From Lycorma delicatula (taxonomy: Eukaryota > Arthropoda > Insecta > Hemiptera > Fulgoridae), in NCBI RefSeq assembly GCF_047948215.1, contig NC_134456.1, positions 82,042,515 to 82,106,514 of the forward strand: 64,000 nt of DNA, written 5' to 3'. The notes beneath the pieces are model-generated. The model was not told the DNA's origin and searched no databases. It saw only the letters and a list, made by a program, of their open reading frames with translations. The translations under genes and the position numbers were made by a program. Position 1 is the stretch's first letter. The number at the start of each line of letters is the position of its first letter. Shown here one piece after another: positions 24,570 to 36,291 of this stretch.

Positions 24570-25360
24570 TATTGTATTTTATTTTACAGGTTTCTTCATA
24601 ATTGTAACAGATTGTAATTCAGTGACACTGTATTTTTGTTTAATTTTAAATAAATAAATGATACATATCATATAGTATATTTTGTGTAGTGTAATGTCAT
24701 TTCTTTTTCTCTTCTCCTTCTTTACAATGTCAGTTTCAATTATTTGTACAAGTTTATCAAATGTTTTTTAACATTCTATAATATTTGAAAGATTTTTCCA
24801 GATATCTTGTGTAATAAATGTATCATTTGAAACTCTCCAGTTGGCCTTTTGTAAAGTAACAGATCTACCCAATATCTTCTGTTCTATTTCTTTCTTACAA
24901 TAAAATAGCACTGATATCTCACTACCACTTAGTTGAATACTGGATATTCTACTTGTGAATGTTTGCTATATCACAACAGCTGTGTTTTAACCACTATTTG
25001 TAATAGTAGTCCATAGCGGTTTTCAATGGGCAGTGATTCAACAACAGCGATCCAACCGCTGATATAAACTAACCCTAAGGAAAATTAGTTACCATTTGAT
25101 AATTGGTAGATCTATGAACAGTAGATTCTGTCAGTTTGGACTAAGTAAAGCAAATTGAGCTCTATAACAAAATTATTAAGTACAAAAGAGAACTGTCTAC
25201 GAGTAACTGTGTAAGCACTGTTTCCTGGCATACTGGAGGTGTTTTTGTATTTTTCTAATTTTTTTTTATAAATGGTTTTCTAAGAGAAAAATGATAAAAA
25301 ATAAGTTAATTAAAACACCAGTATAAGATTTAACTGTTTAATGGTGTACTAGAGTGAAGT
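24570..25360. other. AT-rich stretch, nothing recognised
   Basis: No coding exon, RNA or transposon protein was seen here. It lies between the mRpL20 and WRAP73 3' ends. Confidence 0.5.
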
Positions 25361-25695
25361 ATCTAACACAGGTGTGACCAGTAGTTTTTGCCTCCAGGCT
25401 GAATTGGAAAGAAAACATTTTTCATGGGCCGAACAAAATATTAAAATTAAAAAAATGTTAAATACAAAAACTATTTATTTAAGCAAACAAAATTTTATTA
25501 TGGAATTTGTTATACTTTAATTTAGATTCATTAAAGAAAAAGTTTGTTCACAAATATAAGTTGTGCTGAAGATTACTAAATATTTCTTGGCAAGTTTTTT
25601 TTAAATTTCTGTATTTTCCATTATTTTATTGCTTATAAAAATCTAATATTGAAAACTTTTTCACAGGCCATATGTTGGCCATGCCTGATCTAACA
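25361..25695 (-). mobile_element. Internally deleted hAT transposon with 8-bp target duplication
   Basis: A 319-bp element (25369-25687) is flanked by perfect 8-bp direct repeats ATCTAACA at 25361-25368 and 25688-25695, the duplication length of hAT elements. Ends are CAGGTGTGACC and, inverted, CAGGCATGGCC. The minus strand still encodes the conserved hAT C-terminal dimerisation motif (STTYICEQTFSLMN, about 25550-25610), as found in ZBED/SPIN-type transposases. The rest of the transposase is gone, so it could only move with help from a complete copy. Confidence 0.85.
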
Positions 25696-27432
25696 TATAG
25701 CTACTGAAAGTAGACTAGATATCACTGAATGATGTCAGAAGTAGGTCATTTATGAGCAGAATGGACACCAAAAGTTGATGGTTTTATACCTAACATTTCC
25801 TGCCTAAGAAGATTAGTAGTTCCCATTTTCAAACTGCAAATTTTATAAAAAAAATCAGATAATTTATTTGGCAGCTCCTGACTGCATCACACAAGAACAA
25901 ATGAAATGGCATTGCCAAATTTAAAGACAGCCTTATTTCATTCAAGTCACTTTATGATACTTAAGGAGACTGTGTATTGGTTTTACATTCTCTAAATAAC
26001 ATTAGACAAAATTAGTTTTGAAAAAATCTTACTGAAAGCAACCTCATTTTTTATATACGTTTATTGACTTCCACTTCTTGCTATCTGCCTTCCTGGTCAA
26101 ATCTTGCAATCAGTTTTTCACACATCTCTGATATTAGCCACTTCAAACATCAATAAATTGACATTTATTATAGTTATAATAAAATCAGCTTTAATATAGT
26201 GTAAACAGTAGAACAAAATGCATATTTATTACATTGATGTCATAGGATCACATATTTCTTGTAATTTAAATCAAGAGGCAATATACATTTTGTTTCCATT
26301 TACCAGTTGATGATGAAAGTACATCAAATCTGTTCAGTACATTCAAGGATTCAGTTAAACAAACTTAATTGATACAAGATATGCATCTAGAATGTGAAAA
26401 AAGGAAAGAAAAAGTCAACTTGAATTAGAAAAATTTCTGAATTGTAATATATGTACTGAATACAGCAGCACATACTTAAAAAAGAGGAAAAAAATTATTT
26501 AAAACTATAACTTTTTAAACAACCGAATCAAATTTTAATGAATATTGAGTTTTTAGAAAGAAAAAAATAATTCTACACTGACCTCACCATCACGAAAAGG
26601 AATGATACAAATCACACTTTCAGAATATATAGAAAACCAACAATGATAAATATTCTTATTCACTTCTCAAACTAACATTAAATAATAAACTTGACTGATG
26701 CAAAGCTTGACATCCATGTCACCAGAAGATCAGTTAGAACTCAATGTTATAAAACACTTAATTCTTATTAATGGACGTAACAACACTCCTATACAAAATA
26801 AATGAAAATAAAATCCAAGATAAATGTAACAAAAAATACATCACATTAACAAAGATTCAATGAAAATAACTCATAAATTACAAAGCTGGATACATCATAG
26901 TTTACAGAACAATAAATAAAACAGTAAAAAGCAGTATACACAATATCCAAACATAAATGAACTGTAACATGTAAACCAGACTGCTATGACTTCACTATAT
27001 TCTAAATTGGATCAAACAGGATGTAGCTTCAACAATTCAATGAATCTTAGAAGTTCGCCACTACAACTTGTAGATGTAAATCACAAATCTATTAATATTG
27101 ACAAATGAGCTTGATATTTTACACATTCACCAAAAAGGATTCGCGTCTTAACTTTAATATTATTAATAACACAAAGAATAATATTCAAATAAACAAATAC
27201 CATTTATATCAAACATTCTTATTTGACACTGTAAATGTGTGTGTAAAAAAAATAATTTTCCTATATTAACAGCTGATACCAGGATGAGAAAAGAAGCACC
27301 AATTCATGAGGATGGTCAGTAGCAGCAACAAAGATGATTAGTTGTTTTAAATAATTTTCATCACTTTTCATACAGAGGAAAAAGCGCAGAAAAATAAAAA
27401 TATATACAAAATTATTGTTTATAAAGAATGCT
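25696..27432. other. Intergenic DNA between mRpL20 and WRAP73
   Basis: AT-rich sequence between two convergent genes. No gene or recognisable element protein on either strand. Confidence 0.5.
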
Positions 27433-27438
27433 TTTATT
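27433..27438 (-). terminator. WRAP73 polyadenylation signal candidate
   Basis: AATAAA on the minus strand about 155 bp beyond the WRAP73 stop codon, at a usual distance for a short 3' UTR. A further AATAAA-like cluster lies nearby, so the exact cleavage site is uncertain. Confidence 0.5.
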
Positions 27439-27592
27439 TAAAATCCAATAAATAAATAAGTGTTTTTCAGTCATTAAGATAATGTTGTGGTAATAAATAA
27501 AAGCTTGGAGTTTATAATTACAAATTTTCTTAAAGATTACAAAAAAAATGAATACATGTGAACTTATATTAATATTGTTAATGTTAGCTTAT

Positions 27593-27801
27593 TTAACTTT
27601 TGCTGATTTCAACTGCCAGACATAAGTCATTGTATGTATAGATTGATATAAGTAAATTTTCTGTATTGGACCATTTACTTTTAATAGTTGTTCCAGAGTT
27701 GTGGTTTATTAAGAAAGTAGTCTGCGTCTTTTGATTCCATATAATCACATAAGTACCCATATCTACTGCTAGGTATGCTTTGGTCGGATGCCATTGTATA
27801 T
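27593..27801 (-). CDS. WRAP73: WRAP73 coding exon 8 with stop codon
   Basis: Encodes about residues 400-468: IQWHPTKAYLAVDMGTYVII, then WNQKTQTTFLINH and a short tail ending LAVEISKS, with TAA at 27593-27595. It forms the last WD40 blade, equivalent to the FQWDP...LYLW segment of the human protein. The first two bases complete the Asp codon split from exon 7. Acceptor TTTTACAG. Confidence 0.88.
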
Positions 27802-28955
27802 CTGTAAAATAATTTGAAAAAAGAAAATGTTTTTAGTTACACAGTTAATATTTATCAGGCAGAAGTTTAAATATAACACAACCACCTACATAATTTTATT
27901 TTTTAGGCACATTTTTTTCATGGTCTGTTTAATCTGATCTGTGAATTATTTATAAAACTTTTGAAGGTGTTTTAACATTTTATGATTACTGGAATAACTC
28001 AAGAACTATAAACAAAATTTAAAAAAATCCATAGATAGATTTATACTCTTCTCAGAAGATATAAACTGATTAATTAAAATATGTAAATATGAGAAATCTG
28101 AATTTAAGAAAAAAGTTACTATAAACAGACTAACATATAAAATAAAAGTTGAGCCTAAAATATGATCTATATCACTTTTTTATCTTACCAGATTGGCATT
28201 ATTAGTTTGCTACCCAAGAACGAGCAAGTTTTAAGAAGCATTTCAATAAATTTAGATGAGACCGGTAACACATGCTTCAGTCTTCATACAACAATTTTTA
28301 CAGTAGGTTTATAATGGATGTAAAAAATCAGAATGAATGGGTGATGTTTATCTCAACAAACAGGTCAATAAGTTTTTGATAATTTTTTTTTTATAAAAAA
28401 TTTATGTACTTTTTGTGCATGTTAAAGTATAAATCTTCCTAAGAAATTTTTGTTTAGAAGTTTTATTTACAGGTATAAAAATATTTCAGTAAATTTAAAG
28501 TAATTAAAATTAATTGTTGATGAAAATTTACATATGAATTAAGTTAAGGTACATAGCTTTACTAATTAATAGTAGTATTAGGAGCTGGTTAGTTGATATA
28601 GAGTATTATGTCAATTTATTACATAAAAACTGTAGATATATAGTTATTTTATTTTTAATATTATTATTATTTTTAAAGGATAAAGTGTAAAACCCATATG
28701 TGCGTAAAGAAACCTTTAAAGTATAATGCTGGAGTCAGAAAATATGGTGGATGCTCTTTGAATGTGTTCATAATTTAGGGAGCTAAAGATAACTTTTTAT
28801 TACAGCTCTGGTTAATGATAAAATATAATTTGTTTATAATTACTTTACATTCTACAAAGAAATGATAATCAATGTTTTCAACCATCAGATCAGGTAACCC
28901 TTATGTCTTAAAATTGTTTCAAGTTATTATCTTTGGTTTTACATTTTAGACATAA
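27802..28955 (-). other. WRAP73 intron 7, left part, nothing recognised
   Basis: AT-rich intron sequence without coding similarity on either strand. Intron 7 spans 27802-37217 and holds the SINE, Harbinger and orphan-family features listed separately. Confidence 0.5.
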
Positions 28956-28959
28956 TCCC

Positions 28960-29065
28960 CATGCTCCATCGTGGAACCTAAGATATCACCGTCCAGAAGG
29001 TTCCAAGTTCAAATATTGGCAAGTCTTGAAATTTTTCATATACTTCAACATTTTCAAACAATATT
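28960..29065 (+). mobile_element. Degenerate tRNA-derived SINE
   Basis: Carries a B-box-like GGTTCCAAGTTCAAAT (about 29000-29015) followed by GGCAAGTCTTGAAATTTTTCATATAC, which resembles the segment after the B box in the 4690-4812 copy (GGCATAGCATTTTCATACGC on its strand). The upstream A box is too decayed to place. Not a tRNA gene: no cloverleaf can be drawn. Confidence 0.4.
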
Positions 29066-29099
29066 CCATTGCCTCAAGCTTATATTACAAATTAATCAT

Positions 29100-30040
29100 C
29101 TAAAAAAAATTAATTTGTTCTTCCTCCTAAAATGAATAAAAAAAATTGCTCAAAATCACTAGCCAGCATACCCTGTGCTATATCTGTATACAACTTCAAA
29201 AATTGGAAATATTTATTTAGTAATTACATGTGGGCTGTCAAGTTATATTTATAGGTATGTTCAATTTAAAAAATGAAATAAGACATTTAGATATTTTTCT
29301 AAAATCAATTTTTTATGAAATCAGTAGGATGTTTAAGTTAAAAATCTATTTTGCCACTGGCTCAGCAAAGTCTAGAAGTTGCATCAATCTATTTTTGTAA
29401 TGGTTCTGATGGTTAGTATTATTTTAATCATATTACCTACATATTTCTCAAAGGTCGAACTTGATTTTAAGCTGAACCCTATATGTTGCTCTTTGTTTTT
29501 AAGAATGCTTTTGTGTAGATTCATGCCTATAGTCATAAACTCTAGTAGCCCTAGAAGATCTTTCTATCTGTGAACTCACTGACCTAGGTGTTATGAAACA
29601 TTAATACAGAGTTAAAAGTCGAATTTAAGCTGATTATACTTATTGCTTATTATAATGGAAGTTCTCGTTTAAGGATATAAAGATTTACAGAGGGCACTTT
29701 AATTCCATGTGGATGAGTTCTTGCAGGTTATCGTCAATTGGATGATGACATTATATTTAGTAAATCACATAATAACTATCTGAAGAAGTCTACATAATCA
29801 CAGACAATACCTATCAATGTAGAAAATGACATTAAATTTAGTAAAGAAGTTCCATATCATTTTTTTAATGTATTTTTTACTTATGGTTTATATAACAATG
29901 AGATTGGTGAAGTTTGAAATGGGTTAAACATTCTGGGAATCATAAAGACAGTTAAAATTTTATGATAGTTGGTTCAATAGTTTTCACGTTATCAGGAACA
30001 AATGATAAAAATGTCTCTATATAGCAATGAGATATCATAA
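29100..30040. other. AT-rich intronic stretch, nothing recognised
   Basis: No protein or RNA family was recognised. The right end carries repeat-like text that runs up to the Harbinger terminus. Confidence 0.45.
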
Positions 30041-30357
30041 GTAGTGAAGTTAATAAAAACCAGTATTTACTTTTACTTGCAATTATACAAGTGTTTACTT
30101 GCAGTTCTATGAATAAACAACGGTAAACCAAATACTTGACAAGTATTCTCTTTACTTGTAAAACAGGGAAGTGAATAACCTTTACTTATCAAGCGTTGAC
30201 TTGTAACTACACACAATTACTGATTCCGGTCAGACTTTACTTAAAACGAGTGAATAAAATCCTAAGTTCGGAAGAGTATTCAAGTACTTACTGGTAGAAT
30301 TTCAAGGTAGCTATTTAGTAACCTTATCAAACTTTCATTTAATTTTTTATACTTGGT

Positions 30358-31372
30358 ATGGCTGCCTTTGTCAACATTCGTCAACCAAAAACTTACAAAG
30401 AAAGGCGAGCATTGAGTCGAAGAAGATATGAAGAATTCCTTTTACAAAAGAATCAGTAGAATTTTTGACAAACGCTTTTTTGGAAGAAAGTAATGAAAAG
30501 CGAGGAGGTGATCTGTCATCACAACAGAAGATGGAAGTATTTTTGCGGCACTTATCAGACCCTGAATTTCAAAACGGTGTCAGTGAAGACTTCGGGATTT
30601 ACTGTTCTACAGTATGCAAAACTTTCGATTACGTTCTGAACAAAATAAATGAAAAGGCATCTGGGTGGATTCACTTTCCACAGAATGCTCATGAGTTAAA
30701 TGAAGCCAAGAGAAAATGGAGTTCTCGCTTTAAAATGCTGAGCGTAATACGTGCTGTGGAATGCACGCACTTAGAAATAAATAAATAAACCAGCACGCTA
30801 AGGAGACTGTTACATAAACCGTAAGAAGTATCCCAGCATCAACGTTCAGGTAACATGTGATTCCACTGAAAAAAATCACTAGCGTTGATGCTTCTTGGCT
30901 GGGTAGCTCCCATGACAGTCGCATTTAGAGATGGAGTAGTGTTTGCCAAACCATGACTAAATTTAATGGTACAGTATGCCTTTTGGGAGACAGTGGGTAC
31001 GGAATTGCCCCATGGTTAATAACACCTTTTAAACCAGCGGGAAACAGGCAGGAAGAAGTGTTCAATAAACAACATTCTAAAGAAAGAGTTGTTATTTAAC
31101 GCATTTTTGGTCAACTTAAGAAACGGTTTCCGATATTGGCGAATCTTGTTCGTGTAAAATTGGGAAAAATTCTGAAAGTATTTGTGGCATGTTCTGTTTT
31201 ACACAATGTTGCGAAACATTTAAATGACGAATATTGTGAGTTAGAAGAAAATATCAATTATGAAAGAGAAGAGGATGAAAATGAAGAATCAGAAGAAGTT
31301 GAAAAGGATGGAATTCGTCTCAGAGGGCAGACAAGAAGAAATGAAATCATGGCTTTGTTGTTGGAAAAATGA
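30358..31372 (+). pseudogene. Harbinger (HARBI1-like) DDE nuclease, broken
   Basis: Starts MAAFVNIRQPKTYKERRALS (30358) and hits a stop at 30457. It resumes in a second frame (30465-30788) with LSSQQKMEVFLRHLSD, FGIYCSTVCKTFDYVL and ASGWIHFP. The nuclease core continues out of frame: ITSVDASWLGSSHDSRIW (about 30876), LLGDSGYGIAPWLITPF (about 30981) and RIFGQLKKRFPILANLVRV (from 31100). The position normally occupied by the catalytic Glu before RIFGQLK is a TAA stop (31097-31099). The C-terminal frame stays open to 31372 with VFVACSVLHNVAKHLND and an acidic tail. Confidence 0.8.
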
Positions 31373-31769
31373 TTTGGAATAAACTCCTTATCATTTTACT
31401 ATTTTTTATATTTATCATTTATTAAAAACTTTAATAAAATTTATTATTATTATAAATTTGTTACCCTTTTTCTTACCTCATTTTGTACATAAAAAAATGT
31501 AATAAGTATAAATAACAGGAGAAAAATAAATAAAGAGAAAAAACAAAATTAACCATTTATACTGGATATTTCTATTTTATACTGGTGTGTGTGCCTGCGA
31601 ATGAATGAGCATGTAACACACAGACGCACACGGCCCCCACAAGTATAAATGGATTTTTAATTTTTTTTTTTTGGAAGTGATAGGTTTTTATTTTATTTTA
31701 TTAAGGTTTACAAATACAAAATTAAATATATAATTTTTTTACAGAAATACAAAATAAGGATTACTTCAA

Positions 31770-32532
31770 CAATATGTATTGGCTGAGATCAAAATCTCTG
31801 TTCTCTTCAATAACTTCGCACCGTTCTGTTGAAGATGATTGCAGCTGACGTAATTTTATTTTCTCTTGTTCCAGTTCTGTCTCCTCTGCCTTAATTTTAT
31901 TCCCTCTCTCTTCATCTGCATACTTGCAAGTTTCAGCTGCTCATTGAGAACGAGTCGTTGAAGATCAGTGTTTGATAGATCTGCTGTTTCATCAGTGTCC
32001 CAATGTTGTCTCTTTTTTACGCTTTTCAAGCTGTCCTAATTTTGAATGATTTTCGTCTGCTGACTTGTTAGCAATTTTGTTAGTAGACTGAATTGGGGTA
32101 TCTTCTTGAATCCTACTTTCAATTCCTACATTGGTTGTTCCCGGTATCTGATGCAATACAGGATTTTCTTGAATTTCAAGTAACTCAAGGAGATTTGATT
32201 CCCATTTTAGTAATTTCACTGCTCTTATTTTTGTCAGTTTTTTATTTTTGTCAACTTTTATCAACTCAACTTTTATTTTTGTCAGTTTTCTTTTTAAGGT
32301 CTGTTTTCATGTTATTTAAAATTTTTTTTTTTCTACTGTAATTGACTTCCCGCACTTTTCTGATATTCCTTCTGAATAATGTTCTATGCTTTTTCTTTGG
32401 CAACAATTCTTTTAGAACTCATAGACCGGTCTAAAACAACGGTGTTGTCTTTAAGAATATTTACCAAATACATTCTGATGCAGATGGCTCTACTGGTTCT
32501 TGTACTTCGAAATTAATCTCTTCACTAGACAT
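31770..32532 (-). pseudogene. Harbinger partner: Myb/SANT-like DNA-binding protein, broken
   Basis: The minus-strand ATG at 32532 begins MSSEEINFEVQEPVEPSASE and is cut by a stop after about 23 codons. A shifted frame has VLDRSMSSKRIVAKEKA, the usual start of the Myb/SANT-like domain in these partners. The open piece 32264-31992 covers the central linker, and the C-terminal Glu/Lys-rich coiled coil (ETADLSNTDLQRLVLNEQ, about 31970) follows in another frame. Partners of this type help import and target the nuclease. Identification rests on position and motif style. Confidence 0.6.
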
Positions 32533-33009
32533 GATGATGTTTGCTAAAAGACTGGCATGCAAACAGTGCTGGATTGATTAAAACATGAGAAACATTTGAT
32601 GTATAGACAAAAGTGTCTGAACATGATGTACAGGATATGAATCATATAAGTGTTTACTTGATAAGTAAAGAGAATACTGGATAAGTAAAAGCAAAATGGG
32701 AAAACTACTCGCAAATACTCGGACAACTACAAATATTACAAGTGTTTACTTATAAGTATTAGTAAAAGGTTATTCACTTAGTCTCAAGGGTTTACTTTAC
32801 TTGACCAGTATTTTAAAGTAAAAAGCATAGTTTATTCACTTCACTGAAATTCTTCTATCTACTTTCCCAAAAAAGAGGTTGCTTTGGATGAAAGATTGTT
32901 GTAGAAGGAACAGCCCAAAATATTACTTATTATAAAGAGGGCTCTTTTCAGAGTGAAATCTTATGAAATCAAAACTTTTATAATCAAAGATTGATAATAT
33001 ATATAGATC

Positions 33010-33095
33010 AAGAGAAAGGAATTATTCAAAACCCTAACATTGGACAACCTTCAGATGACCTACTTACAGAACTGGATGACCTGTTGAACATGTAA
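33010..33095 (+). other. Short acidic reading frame of unknown origin
   Basis: Just right of the Harbinger end, one frame reads DQEKGIIQNPNIGQPSDDLL and ends LTELDDLLNM before TAA. It looks like a protein C-terminus, but no acceptor site or upstream coding segment is clear. It may be a transposon-gene tail or chance. Confidence 0.2.
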
Positions 33096-33129
33096 AATGT
33101 ATTGTTTTGACAGAATTTTATTTTTATAC

Positions 33130-33245
33130 CTTGGACATGCTCTTACTCATATTTTAGCAAGGAAGATGAGATGGTTGGAATTATAAAAAATGCGAGAACT
33201 CTGTTGAGAAATAAACTTGATCTATTAGGCAGAGTGTTAATTACA
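33130..33245 (-). repeat. Fragment of a SINE-like repeat
   Basis: Shares ACCTTGGA...AGCAAGGAAGATGAGAT with 48838-48905 and, on the minus strand, a GCATTTTTTATAATTCC block at the position where the SINE copies have GGCATTTTTCAT. The B box is eroded. Best seen as an old copy of the same family as 48838-48995. Confidence 0.35.
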
Positions 33246-33429
33246 CTGATCAACAAAATTTAATTTTTTGTTCGTTAAATGAGAGTGAATGGCTGTTTCT
33301 TATAGTATTTTTAATGCTGATTTCATACATGTTAATGGATTTTTTGTATTGGGCTCAGTTTTTTTGTAATTGAAATTTCTTTTGAAACTAAAATGTATGG
33401 TGAACGTAATATGACAATACATTACACAC

Positions 33430-35047
33430 ATTTTGGTACTCGCTTAAAATTTATTTCTTTTGGATTTTCTGCTGCATGTAGACCCCTTATTACATTCCAA
33501 CAGTAGTCAGCTAACATTTTTAGGCTCCATTTCCCTGGTATTGTGTTTCCATTGTAGATATCTTCTGGTGAAAGCGTTCTCCATGTTCATCACTGATAGC
33601 ACCAAGGTTGTTAGGGAAAAAATGCAGATGTGAATGTGAGAGATGGATTTTGAGTGACATGTTACACCCAAGTTCTTTGTAGTTTTGAAGGAGTTCACTC
33701 ACAAGTTCTCTGTAGTTATCAGCCTAATGGCTTCCAAGGAAGTTGTTTATCACATTTTAAATTGATTTCCATGCAGCAACCTCCAAGTCATTCAAACATT
33801 TTTCAAATGCTGGATCACTCATTAGTTTTCTTATTTGAGGTCCAACAATATACTTCTTTTATTTTAGTATCACTTATATTAGGGAATTTGTTTTTTAGAA
33901 ACTGAAATCCTGCACCATTACGATCCATTGCTTTAACAAACTTTTTGAATAAACCTAGCTTAATATATAGCGGCGGAAGATAAACTTTTTCTAGTTTTAT
34001 TAATACCTGACTGACAACATTCTTCTTTCCTACAGTCAGACCTCTCTCTTTGGCAACTGCTCTTTTATGTAATGGTTTTTCCTGTCGTTGTCCCACTTGC
34101 ACAAAAAGCAACAGAACTTAGTATATCCAAGTTGCAGTCCAAGTAAAAATGCTATTACTTTCAGATTTCCACAAATATTTCTCATACTGAATCCTGCTCA
34201 ATACAAGTTTCATAAGACTCCTTCATGTGAATAGCGTGTATGCTAATGGTATTGATGGGTATATATTTCCAATGTGAAGTAGAATAGATTTCAAAAACTA
34301 GACTTTGACGACTCAATAAAAAGTATACTAAGTTACTTACTTAGTTTATAGTACACTAAGTTTTTGTACTGAGAGAAGAATTTCCAAATTCTGACTATCT
34401 GCAATGAAAAGCAGTTATTTTAGTTTTTGGTTATGAAAGATCCCATCCTTTCAGTCTTGATGCCAATATTTCTGCTTGATTCTTTGATAAATTTAGATCA
34501 TGAACCAAATCGTTTAATTCTGATTGATTAATTAAATGGGGTTCAGTATATCTACTTTCTAAAAAGTTATGATCTCTTTCTTCATTGTCTGATAAGTCGG
34601 CACAAGATTCAACATTTTCATCTACATCTAAGTTCCATGTTTCTGGTGGTACTGGAATTGGAAGCTCTTGGCTATCTGGCACTGGCCACAAGGCAGGGGG
34701 AATAGCAAGGTATTTAACAGTAAGTCTAGATTTAGCTGTTATCCCAGATATTTTTATTACACAAAAATAACAGTCTGTGGTGTGACCCTTCGGTTCCTTC
34801 CAAACCACTGGAATTGCAAATAGCAATAGCATGTGACGAGATCCATTTAGCAAGAAGACAACAACATTACATAAGAAGCACAGCAAATATCAGGAGTCCA
34901 AGATTTGTCCTGGTCACCTAATTTACATCCAAAATACAATTCAAACAACTTTTTTGTCAGTAGAGTTATATTTCTTTTCTGAGATTTCAACGTTACCTCA
35001 CCATAGATGCAGCAGAAGTTGTTTGGATTAATGCAACTGCGAGGCAT
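33430..35047 (-). pseudogene. Decayed copy of an uncharacterised multicopy arthropod gene family
   Basis: Minus-strand frames line up as one intronless gene of about 1.6 kb. The order is MPRSCINPNNFCCIYGEVTL (start at 35047); KLFELYFGCKLGDQDKSWTP; a Cys-containing segment (TTDCYFCVIKISGITAKS); an acidic region; LNDLVHDLNLSKNQAEILAS; KYPSIPLAYT-like; VGKKNVVSQVLIKLEKVYLP; LYIKLGLFKKFVKAMDRNGA; FLKNKFPNISDTKIKEV; then HSHLHFFPNNLGAISDEHGE with RFHQKISTME and a final LADYCW. I recall near-identical predicted proteins of unknown function, in many copies, from arthropods and cnidarians. The paired CxxC motifs near the N-terminus suggest metal binding. At least five frameshifts or stops show this copy is dead. 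Transposon or domesticated-transposon origin is inference. Confidence 0.6.
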
Positions 35048-35114
35048 TGTTAATACATTAAAATAATCTTAATCTTTACCAAATTGACAGATTTTTATTT
35101 TTTTTATTTTGTAG

Positions 35115-35208
35115 AGGAAGTTTATCGAGAGGGGTGATCTTGTTGAAAGATATTTTACAAATAACACTGATAATAATAAAACGAAACAGCGAAATCATTC
35201 TGATACAG
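35115..35208 (+). CDS. Candidate exon of an unidentified gene (penultimate)
   Basis: A 94-bp open segment between a strong acceptor (polypyrimidine tract then TTTTGTAG) and donor (ACAG|GTATGG) encodes RKFIERGDLVERYFTNNTDN followed by NKTKQRNHSDT. It ends with one base of a split codon. Joined to the exon at 36292 it gives a continuous frame with Ala at the junction. I do not recognise the family. It lies antisense inside WRAP73 intron 7, so it would be a nested gene or the end of one whose other exons I could not find. Confidence 0.35.
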
Positions 35209-35502
35209 GTATGGCCATGCAAAATTATAAATTATATGGATTTTTATCTATTTTCCCTTAATTTTTTTGAAGCATAATTTATTTAAAACTAAGGGCGATA
35301 GAAAAATTGTATTTACAGATATGTAATGTACGCAAAAAAGCAATTCAAGAAATGGTATCACATTTAGAGAAACATTAAACTTTTTTGTTTTGTTTATCAG
35401 TGTAATTTAAGAGGAAGCTTAAAAAAATATATATTTTATAAATAAATGAATTGGAAACATTTTCTTTATTTTTGCCATCGTTGCTTAATATTGGATTATT
35501 GA

Positions 35503-35535
35503 TATGTCATAATGATGTGACATCATTATGACATA
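35503..35535. repeat. Perfect 15-bp palindrome with 3-bp loop
   Basis: Arms 35503-35517 and 35521-35535 are exact inverted copies built around TGTCATAATGATG. Further TGACAT/ATGTCA motifs continue to about 35580. A hairpin-forming remnant, likely part of a MITE or local rearrangement. Confidence 0.85.
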
Positions 35536-36291
35536 ATGACATAAATTATGTGACATAATTCATGTGACATTTGTGACATTCTCACAATCAAATAGCCTTA
35601 GCTCACATTCAGGTGTAGTTTCTTTTTTAGATTCTATTTCTTCATTTCTTTTATTAGTTAAAAGTGGTATTTTGTTTTTTGGGTAATGAATTTTTCTAAA
35701 TCTTTCTGAATTCAAATAAAACAATAATATAAAATTATAAAATAAACAAAAAAAAAATTATAAAACCAATCTGTGTTAAAAATGCAAACTGTCAAACCAT
35801 TTTGAAGTCTGTACTAAATTGAGAATCATTAAACTGCAAGTAATGTTTTTAATTTGTTGTAGACTTCTAACATTTAAAAAAAAATATTTGAAGAAATATT
35901 ATTTTTAGTGAATTTGTAATTTGGTTTTATTTCTTTAATTTTTTTCTGTTTTAAGACACTAATAAATAGTAAAACTGAAATACTGAAGAAATTGTAGTAG
36001 GTGTTTTAAATTTAAAAATCCTATTATTAGTTGCTCATCTTTTGGAAATAACTTTTCTTAATATTCTCTTATGCATATGTTTGGAATTATATGATAGGAT
36101 GAATTTACTGACATATTCAAGGTCGTAAGTAAATTTATACCTTTCTATATCAATAATAGAGCTGGGAAATATCTGCATCAACCAGAGCTAGTGATTTCTT
36201 TTAAGATTTTCAACAGGTTAACATATTTAATCCCATTTACAACTTCTCTTGATTTATCTTTAATTCTATGGTTCTTTGCTTGCTGTTGCAG

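Larger units (their letters stand above)
30045..32860. mobile_element. PIF/Harbinger DNA transposon, near full length, inactive
   Basis: Two convergent genes typical of this superfamily lie between inverted ends. The plus strand carries a DDE nuclease (30358-31372) and the minus strand a Myb/SANT-like DNA-binding partner (32532-31770). Both ends carry AGTGAAGTNAATAAA in opposite orientation (about 30043 and 32850), followed by repeated TTTACTTG-type motifs over about 200 bp in both subterminal regions. I could not settle the 3-bp target duplication. Both genes contain stops and frameshifts. The element sits in WRAP73 intron 7. Confidence 0.78.

Noticed and set aside
33010..33095. Acidic C-terminus-like peptide as part of a host gene
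   Set aside because: Kept only as a weak note: no acceptor site in a fitting phase, and it abuts the Harbinger end.
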